Source: Zygnema cylindricum (lineage: Eukaryota > Streptophyta > Zygnematophyceae > Zygnematales > Zygnemataceae). From it: a DNA stretch of 64,000 nucleotides. Below the pieces are notes generated by a model. The model made no database searches. It was not told where the DNA came from and saw nothing but the letters and a program-made list of their open reading frames with translations. The DNA is taken from positions 126,001 to 190,000 of the forward strand of contig JBBHKE010000123.1 of the NCBI GenBank assembly GCA_037447655.1, in the 5' to 3' direction. Of the stretch, positions 44,735-57,401 are shown piece by piece (positions within the stretch are counted from its first letter, which is position 1; the number at the start of each line of letters is the position of its first letter). Position numbers and translations under genes: made by a program.

Positions 44735-45499
44735 TTGTCTTTGGCCATTTTTTCTTTATTATATTCACTTTTAATTCTTCTTATTTTATCATAATCATGA
44801 CTGATGTTATAACAATAGTAAAAGGTCCTATTTCAAAAAACATTGTTGGTTGTCGGTAAGACGCACATATTGGTTATCAAAAAAAGAGATATTGATACAC
44901 CATTGTTTAGGCAAGAATATCGTAGCTCGTATTCGACTCCGGATAAGGAAGCCATCAACCACCATCAAGAAAAGGAGATGAAAAATCAGTTACATGAACC
45001 CCGACATTCCAACAACAAAAGATATTCTTTAACTATTTAATGTTCTATATAGTTTTGGAAGATGTCGCTCTCTCAGTCTCACCTTCTTCACACATCACCG
45101 TATGAAAATGTTCTCACATTAAACATGACTAAATTAAACAGAGTAACACAAAGAAATAGAAATATTAGACTCGAAAAAATCACGAAATAGGATGAGAACA
45201 ACCAAATCAAAAACGTACGGTAAATCAAAATAAATAAATTAGTCCAAAACGAAATAACCCAAAAAAACCATCCACCGCCCACTAGACGATTCCATAAGAC
45301 CCCGCTATCCGACGAATGACTTTTTTTTGAAAGTCTCTACGATTAATAAATTTCATGTTGGACTTTCGAAATTCTTGGTCAAGACCTTTGCTCTTTTTGT
45401 CAAATCCTATCCCCCATTCTAAGTTTGAAACTGTCGCCTCAAGCTCCCAACAGATTGTGGCCGTAGGGTGGGAGAAAAAGGGTCACCAAGAGGTATCTA
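44200..45499. other. 3' flank of copy A, no other gene seen
   Basis: A/T-rich. Sequence just beyond the stop of copy A (45290-45499) still matches the 3' flank of copy C (for example GGAGCTTGAGGCGA at both). A (TA)n run lies at 44683-44731. Short frames here have no recognisable domain. Confidence 0.45.
44683..44731. repeat. (TA)n microsatellite
   Basis: About 24 TA repeats in a T-rich setting. Confidence 0.95.
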
Positions 45500-45735
45500 T
45501 TATGGACGAGGAGAGAGAGGAGGGGAACTAGGAGCTTTGGATTGTGGAGGAGGATAGGAACGGGGACGTGGGGATGGTGGAGGATTAGCAAGAGGAGGGA
45601 AGGAGCGTGGAGGGAAGGAGCGTGGAGGAGAGATGGAGCGTGGAGGAGGGAAGGAGCGTGGAGGAGGGAAGGAGCGTGGAGGAGAGATGGAGCGTGGAGG
45701 AGGGAAGGAGCGTGGAGGTGGTTGTTGTTGCAGCA
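45500..45735 (-). CDS. Copy A exon 10: Pro-rich tail
   Basis: The acceptor ATTTTTTGCAG is strong. Joined in phase 1, the exon reads LLQQQPPPRSFPPPRSISPP and continues with six-residue repeats (PPRSFP, PPRSIS) coded by an imperfect 18-bp tandem repeat, then PPPSPRPRSYPPP and a TAA. SP and PPP motifs suggest proline hydroxylation and glycosylation as in extensins; this is inferred. The copy C equivalent is only 17 residues. Confidence 0.75.
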
Positions 45736-48700
45736 CTGCAAAAAATGCAAGAAGAAGTTATTTTGTCAATCACACAGTTTCTCGCCACACAACTAGCAAT
45801 GTCTTTTATATTTCAAGGACGGTAGGCATATAGGAAAGGGTATATAGTTTGGAGGTATAAAAAATTCAGTGTTCAAACTTTATCTTTTTTATAACATATA
45901 GCTGTAGGTCAAGGTAGGATGGTTGAAGTTACGGAACACACTGAAAGAAAAGTGGAGAAGGTGGGAATGAAAATTTGACGGGGCGGCAAGAAGTTGGCAA
46001 TGAAAGTTGAAAAGATATGTGAGAGAAGGTGATTATTTGGGGGGCAAAGAGAGAGACGCTAAGGAGGATGGCTTGATTTTAAAAGGTGAAAAACGAACGG
46101 GTATTCATTCTATATATATGTAGATGTACTCCCTTTTCGTCTTTTAAATTTTGAAAATTGAGTACTGACATTTTTCTCGAGAGGCAGAATACCAGCTATC
46201 AGTATAATGCGTTAATTACGTTTTTATTTTTTGTAGTTAAAACACAATCCTTCATTGGCTCAAGACGCCCTTTTACCGTGATTTTCATCAAGAATAAATC
46301 CATGATTGACACAAAAACGATCGCTAAACTTGAAAAATAGAGAATTTTATACAATGATTATAAAAATCGCTTCAAACTGTCTACTTTCACATTTCCAAGG
46401 ATAGTAAGTTCGATATTCACCATAAATTAAGAAAAATTTGGAATATTTGAAATATCCTCTTACCCGTACATTAAAAATAGAATATTTGCCACTTTGAGAT
46501 CTTTGTCCACAAAGCTTACAAATTGCTAAGCATTGAAGTTTTAAGTTTGATAAAAGCAAATGCTTGTGGATTTCGTAAAAAGCTTTAACACTCGCAAAAT
46601 TCATGGACGAAAAAATTGCTGGTGGATGAATTTGAGAATCACAAATTTGACGTTTATGGAATCCGCAAGTGAAAATTTTAACATCCGAAAAACTTGTGAA
46701 CAAGTTGGTTTAAATCTTCGGATACTGTGCTCAAAGGATCCGGACATCAATAATACTGTAGAAACCAATATCTACAGCGAGAAAATCATAAAAATAATGT
46801 ATTCATCTAATCAACTGCCAATAGTTAAACTGAATACACCTAATAGCGATGAAAATTCCTAACTGATGGTCATCTTGGGAACCATGAACCATCTTGATTT
46901 CTATGGTTTTTGCATAACGAACAACTACTTTGTCGTTAGAAATTTTGAGCTTTGACTACTTTCTCGGAAAATATTGATTGGCCTTGGTGGAAGAATTTCG
47001 TGAGAGGGAATGATGTCATCGGTGCTTATTGATGGGGAAATTGTTAGATTTATTATGATTTCAAAGTTCAAGATTTCGCCAATGGTTCGCAAATAATACA
47101 CTTTTATGCTTTACACTATCCAAAGAAATTATTGACTAAGAAGTTATTATCATACACGGAGACGAGACCATGAGTATCATATTGGTAAGAAAAGTATGAG
47201 TATAGAAGAATAAAAATTCAGCAAGTCGTTTTCATTTCGTAAAAGCATTTTAGAGTGGGTCTTGTAAAAGAAGAACATACATTTGCAAGTGAACTTGCTC
47301 GCTTGATTGTTGTACCCTTTATTGCATGCACATGTACGCGATATCCCGGTCGTGCCATTGGAGCAAATACCGCCTCCCCCACAAGGCCCTCCTGGTTGGG
47401 TCGCATTGCAAAACGCTTCACAATTGCTTTTACTTCGTTGTTTGTTGGGTGCACACCCAGTTGGGAGGCTTGAGCCAAACAAGCAGTTGGCACTTAACTC
47501 TCCACAGGATGGGTGTGTATTGACTCTAAAAATTGGCCCGGTAAAGTAGTTGTTTGAAATAGCACTGGAAATATGCTCCAACATTGTAAAAGAAAGAAAC
47601 TGGTAAGCCTTAAAAATTAAGAAAATATATATATGAAAGCAAATACAAAAAATTATAAAAAATAAGGATACACCATGCTCTTTGTATCATGAAATTAGAC
47701 CAGCATTTTTGCTTTAAAAAAAATATGCATCCACATGAAATGTTATTTGACATTGTGATTGATTGATAAAATACGAAAAGAAAAATTGTCACCTATATTT
47801 TCGACTTCTTGTTGAAGTTTTCTAAATAAGTCGCTTATCTAAAAATCAAAACTAGTAATTGGGGATATGGATAACTCAAAAAACCCTTGAAATATGACAT
47901 TAAAAGAAAAGTGAAGAAAAAAAAAATTGATGATATTTTCAACTATTATCTTCAAAGATATTTCATATTTGAGAATAATTGTAAATGTTAAATTATACAA
48001 TGTGGAAGAATTTTTTTTGCAACACACGACTAGCGTTTTCTCCACACTTTTGATGGGCAATAGTTTAATAATTCAAAAAATAAAGGGTAATCAGTAAAAC
48101 CATTAGAATAAAACAAACTAGGAAACGGAGAAGAAATAAATTGTTGCAAAACGAAATATTCTCCCACCACATGGATTTTTCTTTAAATTCCATCCCCCAA
48201 ACCCCCCAACCTCCCCTACTCCCCTCCACAATTTTATGCTTCCGCACCACATTAATTTCAATCACAATCCCCTCTAACCGCCCTCCTCCCCTTTCCTCCA
48301 TCGTCACATCCTTTAACTTACAACTTAATATGAAACATTTTTTGCTCCAGAATTTTTCATTAATTAAAACTTATTGTAATTTAGTATCCATTTTTGTTTT
48401 TTTTTTTCTTTTTTTTTCTCTTAATATTTTAATTTTTTTGTTGTCAAGGTGACTTTTTCTTCAAAGTTTGCATCTTTTCACTTTTAATTTTGTTTAATTT
48501 CGTTTTTCGTTTTTTTTTATTTTTTAATATTTAATGTCATTAAGTAATATCAAACATTAACATGGTTTATTATCAAAAACATCTATGATTATTATTATTA
48601 GTCTTTTCGTCATTATTGTTATCAATTTTATTATTCATTATTAGTGTTACTCATTGTTATTATTATTTTTTATCATTACAATTACTTCCTTTATCATTGC

Positions 48701-51700
48701 AATTATTATTATGGTTTTATTTCTATGATTATTTTTATTAGTGTTACCAATTTCACGGATCCTAATTAGACTTTTGGAAAGTGGTTATGACATAATATAT
48801 GAAAAATTGAGCTTATACTTTCAAAATGAGATTAAAAAAAACCACTATCGAAAAGATTTTGTTTCAAATGACTATGCCGAAAAAACTCTAACCAACGAAA
48901 AAATGTGATTTTACAATATTCACCACAATGATTGCAAAAAACAATGACAATTTAGAGTACACTTTTTGTGCGCAACATAACCATAGTGTCATGTGTCTTA
49001 CAAGTATTGGAGGGATATCATTTGAGCGACAGAAGATGGAATGCTTCCACTCAACTGGTTGGTATCTAGATCACTGTAACATTGCCCAACCAATTCATCA
49101 AATAGCAAACGGTTATGATTTTTACAATCCACAAAAAGTAAAAATAAAAAAAAATCCCTGAAACTAAAACAATTTAAAGAACACTTTGGATGCACAATAA
49201 AACTAACACCATAATATCATGTGTAAATGAATTAAAAAAAAGAATAAAAGGGTCATATTTAAAAATCTTTTAACAATTCTTATAAGTTAGTAAAATAGAT
49301 TATTGTGATCAGTGTTTACTTTTAGTAATGGTTATATGGCATTTGTTACTATTTACTATTGCAAAATTTATTATTATTGGAATTCATTTACTGTTATAGA
49401 AACTCATATTTTTACTAATATTTTTTTACTATTAAATATTTTTATTACTTACACTTGAAGTAAATATTTACGAATGTGTTTTATGATTACGATATATTTA
49501 TTATTTTTATTCAATATTCAAACTTATCAATATAAACAACAGAAATATTATGTTTACTACCATTTTTTTCTATTATGGTTGTTTTTTAATGTTTATTATT
49601 TTCATTTTTATAAGTTAATAATTTTTTCTTGTTCTTATTCAATATCGTTATTTTTTCTTATTTTTAATAGCTTTATTATTTATTACTAAATCCAAACCTA
49701 AGCTGCAATTTCAATATTTTTTCTACCTGCATCGACTTTCAACAAGAATAAAGATTTCTACAAATCTATGATGTACTGAATTTTAGCAACAAACTATAAT
49801 CATCATTAACAGTACACTTTTGATACATAACATAACCATAGTGTCACGTGTCTTACAATTCTTTGAGGGATGTGAGTTTAACAATGGACGATGGAATGTT
49901 TCCACTCAGCTGGTTCCTATACAGATATCTGTAATATCGGCCATTCTCCTCCCCTTCCCCTTGGCCCTTGAGTTAGTATGGGCTACAAGGCTATACACCA
50001 AAAAAGAAAACTCAATAAGATTATATAACAAGGTAATGTGACGAAGTTTTTACAAACAACCGTCTTACAAAAATTGATAAACATAGTGTTGTTCGTATTT
50101 AATATGTAACTAATAGATTTAACCCTCTTTTCCTATTTGACAAGCTGAAAAGGTGAGCAAAACACCTCCACAAATATTAGAGAATTCTTTTCCAAGTGAA
50201 AAAAACAGCAAAAAAAAGACAAATTACAAAATAAAGAAGATCCGGTCCCTAAAAACTACCCCGCTTACTCATGTTCCTCTTTTATGAACAAAAACAAAAG
50301 ATTAGAAAAGATAAGTATATAAACTGCCGGTTTTAGTTTTTTTTTTATTATAATAAGTTCTTTACGACATTTTAATTCTATATTTTTCCGTACATGAGAT
50401 GCATCCCCCCAACCTCTCACTTCCGCCCTCCTTTCTTTTTTCCAATGGGAATAAGAGTAGCACGGCGAAACGAAAGGAGGAGGGAAAGGTAGAAGGCAAA
50501 GACGGTGGAGGGTTGAAAGTGAGAGGGGTGGAGGGTAGTATTTAAGCGGGGTTTGGAGGGTAGAGTGTAGTTCAAGGTGGAGGGTAGAGGGTGGAGGGGA
50601 TTGGAGGGTGGAAGGTAAAAGGGGTGGTAGAGATTAGAGGGCAGGGAAAGAAGCGGGTAGTAGTATTCACGGGTTGTGAAGGTAAAGTTAAAAGGTAGGG
50701 TGGAGGGTAGAGTTTCGGAAAGGAGGCTGGTGTTGTTTTTTATGGGTTGTGGTGTATGCATAGAGAGTAATTGGAGGAACGGCTGGATTGTGTGTGCGTC
50801 TGTGGTTTTTTTTTTTTTTTTTTTGGGTTTTTAAGCTTTCAGTTATTTTCTACACGTTTTTCTTGTAAGGAATTTAAGTATTTGTAAAAAATTAACTAGT
50901 TTTGGAATTTGATTGTTGATGTTTTTTTTTTCTCTTGCAGGTCCTTGAAATAGTGTGGATGTGAAAAAAGAAAAAGAGGGGGAGTTGAGTGATAATTTTT
51001 GAAGATTGCGATAAAAAAATAATCTTGTTTTCTCGGAAATAGCATCAATAAGACAAGGCAAATAAGTGACTCAACTTGTGAATTTGTCATTTTTTTTTCT
51101 TGGATTTCAAATATTTTTTTCGAGAGAGAAAAATTCCTCTCGCACCTTTACTATATCTATTATATGAAATACTTAATATATTGTAATATATATATTTGGT
51201 ATGAATATGACTTAATTATTAATATTAATGAAATTGATCGTTAAATATTATTTAAAAATTATTACCATTTTTGTATATAATCTAATTCTATTTGTAAAGA
51301 AGTTTTCTTAATACTGATAGATGTTTCATTTTTATTAATGATCCCCTCTTTCCCTTTTCCCCCATCTTCCATCACAACTATAACCATTTAGAGTACACTT
51401 TTGATTCGCTAACCACAGTGACACGTGTCTTACAAGTATTGGATGGATGTCAGTTGACCGATCGACTGTGGAATGCTTCCACTCAACTGGTTTTCATGCA
51501 GCCACCTGACACCGGACATCCCACCACATTTTTTCTTTTATTTTTTTTTATTTTTTTTTTCCACCGCATTTTCTCCCTCCACCCGACCAGGCACAAAATT
51601 ATACAATAAAAAATTTAATGAGTTCCTAGATAGTACATTTGCAGAGCTTTTATTTGTGTTATGTATCGGTAAAATCCTTATCGCGATAATTTTGATAACA

Positions 51701-54700
51701 AATATTATCGGTTATCAGTTGATTAGGGAGCCGATATATTCCTCCGGGGCCAACAAGTTGTTATCGCCGATATATCGGGGGGAGGGTGGGGTATTTTCAA
51801 AATCGACATCGTACTTTGTTCAACACAAGTACGTAACTACACTACGGAATTATCTCGATAATTTTTCATCGTCATATCGGACTTATATATAGGTAAATTT
51901 ACGATTATTTCCAGACCGATATATCGAAACAATATATCGATTATCTGAAGGTCAAAAAAATAAATATATCGGTCATAGTAAGAGGCTACCTATAGACAAC
52001 ACCAATTTTATCCATAAGAATTCCCGATGAAGTCAAGGAAGTATAATTTATTGTTATTCAATTATGTCATAATATTATTAACGAGTGCAAAAAATGATTA
52101 TAATTATTGTAATCATTTTATAATATGTATATTATTGTATTATAATGATTATATTTCTGTTCAAGATCCCCTCTCACTTTTTTATTATATCTATTATTGC
52201 ATAGTTTTTAGTACAAAGTAATATGAATGTTCGTTATAAACTTAACTTGTTATTTGGTACTTATGATTATTTATTATTATTATGATATGTGCAACTATGT
52301 ATTGCTATTAGTTGATAATTTCGTTTAGTCTTTGTTATGAATTTTACATATTTACATACTATTATTTGTTATCTAGTGTTTTAACACTACTGAACATTTT
52401 CTTTTACGATTCCCTTTTTTTTCTTCCCCCCATCCTCCATCACAAACCAAAGCCAATTACAGAACACTTTTGATTCGCAACATAACCATAGTGCTACTTG
52501 TCTTACAAGTATTGGAGGGATGTCAGTTGACCGATGGACGATGGAATGCTTCCACTCAACAGGTTATTATCTAGCCCCCTGTGACACCAGGCGTTTTCAC
52601 CACACCAACGGCTCCCTCCACCAGACCAAATGCCTTTAATGAAACATAGGTACAAAGTTATATACTAAAAAAAAATGAAGGTCCTAGTTAGTACATCTAC
52701 ACGGTTTTATCCAACATCACACAGCAAAAAATAAAATGACTTAATTTTCCGTTCTAATTGAAACATTTGAATTTTAAATACACAACATCTACGTTATGTC
52801 GCTTTTGTTTGCATACCCTCTCTGCTTTTCCTACAGTTTCTCAATCAAATTTTCCCAATTTAAATGATTAATTTAAAAAAAAATGATAGAAATGTGAAGT
52901 CTGAGGGGTGAGGATAGAGGGGTGGTGGAGGGTTTACGTAGAGGGAAGGGTTTGTGGTGTGGTGGAATGGATGGTAGAGGGTAGGGAGGGGGGTAAAGGT
53001 TGGTAGTCTCTATAGGGTGTGTTATGAGTATAGGGTAGTGCTAGATGAGGGTTTATTTTCTTTGGGTCTTTTGGGGATCTAAAATTTCATTTGGGTTTTC
53101 TTGACGGCTTATTTATTCGCTTATTATTTTTTTCTTTTTATATATATATATGATACTTCATTAGCAGTGTGCTTAAGTTTTTCCGTTTTGTTTTTACATT
53201 TAATTATTTCTTTTAAGGCACCTAAAAAATATAAATATCCTACAGATGTCTGAAATAGTGTGGATGTTGAAGATTGAAAAGTTTAGAGGAGAAAAGGGAC
53301 AAGATTTGAGCGAAATTTTTGAAGAGAACTATTAATTTTTTATGTCATAACCCCAATTTTATTTTTGTATGCTGAAATCGTTGTGTTCAACGAATTTTGA
53401 TTATAATAATTTTTATAATACACTTTAGTTGTGTAATTACTGGAACCTTCATTTCTAGCTGTATTTTAGTGCGTACTTTATTTTTCATACGGTAATGTTG
53501 TTTCACCTCTATAATACGCCGATTCCTGCAAATTTATTGTTATTGTACGCATACCTTTACTATATTCGAACACATTGTACATGTTTTAGACCCTTCTTTT
53601 TGTCAAATTGATGTACGTTAGTAGATTCCTTTTATTACAGATTCCATATATGAATTCTTCCATTTTTTGTTCCCAACACCGCGGTTTACCGACTTTGTCA
53701 TTGGCCGTCACTAGTTGAACTTTTTTATATTTTGTGGTTTCGCTTCACTTGTGGATGTACAGCTACCAATCCACTCTATATTTAGACTTAATATGACACT
53801 CGATTCACTAATTATATTGAGAATACATTATCTCCTTTGCTTATCTTTTGTTTTTTTTTTGTTGATTTCTCTTTATTCTCTGCTTTCAAATTTTCCTTTG
53901 TCATGATTCTCCCCTCTTTTCTCTTTGATATTTTTCTCCGATTTCTGTTTTACCCACTATGAATTTTTTTTTTTACAAAAATAAAAGGAAAAAAGAAAAA
54001 AACTTATTATTCTTTAAGGAATTGCGAAAGCAAACGAATTAGTCATCTAATTAATTTCCCAGTTTTTTTTTCTTATTCTTGTCTTAGAGATGATTTTTTT
54101 TTCTTTTCTCTTTCTCATCTAAAAGCTTGTATGTATAGTATTCAGAATCTCACCTTTTTTCTCCAATTTTATTTTTCCCTTATCTTTTTTTCTCCTTTGA
54201 GGTTTTAAACTCGACTTTAGCACAAAAAAAACCCAATTTCTGTTTATGTACTAAATATGTATGGACCAAAACATCTAATGACATTGATACAGTTATGATT
54301 GTTTTAGTAGCTTTTTAACCCTTCTCTATTCCCCAACTCCGTTTAACAATATTGACAGTTGCCAATTTTTATTTGAAAAAAAAAAGTTCGATATTAGATT
54401 TATGGAAAGTTCACGTTCGGTAGTGTATTCAAAATCTGGGTTAAAATAGTTTATCGCCGTCGTATCGATCATTCCATTTTAAATGATAAAATGGAAAAGA
54501 AAATTGTAAAATAAAGTTTAAAGAAACATGTAAATTTGTAAACATAATACATATTACAAGGTGCAATGTTTTAACAACACAACATTTGTTTCGACCCCCC
54601 CCCCCCCTTTTTTTTTCCCCATCTATTGCCACAAAAAAAGACAAAATATTAAAACAATCTGGAAAAAAAAAAAAAACTGAAAAAATAGAATGAAAACTTC

Positions 54701-57366
54701 TAAATGCGTTGTTTTTACACCACATTAATTGCAATCACAATCCTCTCCCCATAACTATTTACAGATCACTTGTGATGTGCAACATAACCATAGTGTCATG
54801 AGTCTTACAAATGTTGAAGGGATGTGAGTTGACCGATGGATGATGGAATGTTTCCACTCAACTGGTTGTTATATAACCATCTGACACCGGGTGTACGGAC
54901 CACAACAATCCCTCCCTCCACCCCACCAAAAGTATTCGAATCAATATAGGTGCAGTTAATTTGTTCGTAGTTAATACAATTACAAGGCTTCTATCTACCA
55001 TCACATAACACAAAAAGACACAAAATTTGGACTTCATCTTCTCCTTTAATGGATAGATTTGATTTTTTAATGCACAATATCCACACTACATTAATTTTGT
55101 TTGCATACCCCTTTCCCTTTCTACCTTCCTACATTTTTTAACTTGTGAGGGAAAAAGGTGAGGATAAAGGGTATGGAAGATGGAGGGTTTGACGAAGCAG
55201 GCGGATCGACGATAGAGAGTGAGGGAGGCAAGGATTGGTAATCTTAATTGGGTATGGTTTAATTATAGAGGTAGCGTGGGGTGAGGGTTTGTTATTTTGG
55301 GGTTGTTTGGAGATTTAAAATTTAACTTTTTTTTATATGCTTTTCTGTTTCAAGTTTTTTTTGACGGCTGATTTTTTCTTTTTGCTTAGTTTTTTTTATA
55401 CAACATTTCATTATTATAATGGATTGATTATACTACATCCACGAGAAAAATGAAGCAGCAAAATACAAAAAAGGTACAAATAGAAAAAGTCACTAAGCTG
55501 AAAAGATTGGGGGCCGCTAAAATTGTGCACTGTATGATAATCCGTTTCGGAATCAATCGTGGAATCAACTAGTCGAAAAAGAAATTAATTAATGAATACT
55601 TCATCGTACGGGGACATTGTAGGTATGTGATAAGGCGTGGAGTGGTGTGAAAGATAAAGGCAACAATACAACGGTCGCTAAGATACGGGACAGATAATTA
55701 CAATGGATACAAGGTGTGTACGGATAGTGGTAAAGGGTTCGTACAAGAACAATTTTTTCCCACGAAACAACATAAGACAGACGCGAAACGATATTATAGT
55801 ATTGAAAAATACAATACGAACTAAGGTACAAAAACAAAAGGTACGTTTCTTTAAGTACACTAGTAAAAGTGTACTTCAATATTAAGAGAAAATGTAAAAA
55901 TCACAAATGGTCACTATTATAAATAAAACGATGAGAATTTCATGGTTCGCTTTTCCTCATTGAACATCAATGACTTAGTATTAAATTTAGTGAATTATGT
56001 TATTATAAAATATTAATAACAACTGTTTAAATTGTTGTGATAATTATAATTATTTGTTAATGCATATATTATAATTTTTCTTTCTTATGCAAATGTTTTA
56101 GCTATTATTGGTTTATTTATCATTTTTATGTTTTTTCTCAAGATCTATGTCGCTCTTTTATCATATTTACCATTATGTATGATTCAATATCATGTATTTA
56201 AAATGTTTGCAATAATTATTATTTCTTATTTGTTTATTATTTATGATTATTTCAAGTTGTTTAATACTATTATTTAGTACTTACTGTACTTTTGGTATAT
56301 CTACTTATCATCACTATTTACAAGTTTTTTTTTTCAAGTATTATTATTATTACTAGTAAATAATATTTTTTTCGCGATCCCCTCCCTTTTCCCCCTATTC
56401 TCCACCACAAACCATAACCATGTACAATACAAGTTTGGATGCCCATGACATGTGTCTTACAAGAACTGGAGGGATTTCAGTCGACCAATGGATGGTGGAA
56501 TGCTTCCACTCAACTGGTTGTTATCTAGCCATCTGTGACACCGGCCATTCCCATTACACCAACATCTCCCTCCACCCCACCAAATGCCTTCTAGTCAATA
56601 TGGGTACAGAATTCAACTGTTAAAAACTTAATGAACTCCAAGTTTGAATATTTATCCACCATCAGACAACACAAAAAGACATATATTGTTGACTTGATCT
56701 TTTTTTATGATGAATAGATTTGATTTTTGACCGTATAATAACCACACAACATCAATTATATTCGCATACCCCGCTCCCGCTTTCCTACACTTCACTCAAT
56801 ATATCCCAATTTATCTAGTTTATTGAAAAAGAACAATAAAAATATGAGGTTTAGGGGTGAGGGTAAAGGGTACGAGGATGAGTGGAGGGCATCTTTTTGA
56901 CACCGAGAGTCCCCACCTCATAGTTCTCCCAACCCCCCAAAGTGCCACCTTCTTATTATGATGTTATACAAAAAATTAAAACACAATAAAAATATTTAGC
57001 AACTACAAGTGAAAAAATAAATAAACGCCCATTCTATGAATATCAACAAATATAAGTTTGTGGGATTCAATTTCTAATTATTTTTTGACCCCGCCTGTTA
57101 TTAAAACTTAAAAGGCGTGAACGCCCCATCGAAGATTAAGACATTTGAAAAAAAAAATGGAGAAAAGCAAAAATTATCCTCCCCTCCCTTTCCCCCACCA
57201 CCCAGCTTCCCCATCTCCCAATCCTCTCTCTTCCAAACCTCCAGAGATCAATTCTTCCCCCATTCTCATAAACGAAAACAAAAGATGAAAAAAAAGCACT
57301 TATAACTTTTTCGGATTATTTTTATGATAGTTATGTAATTACTCATTACAAAAGAGATTATATAGA

Positions 57367-57401
<35 letters not shown>

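Noticed and set aside
46347-46703. 118-codon minus-strand frame in intron 9 of copy A
   Set aside because: First considered as a kinase or membrane exon. It has no such motif, and the aligned region of copy C is not open.
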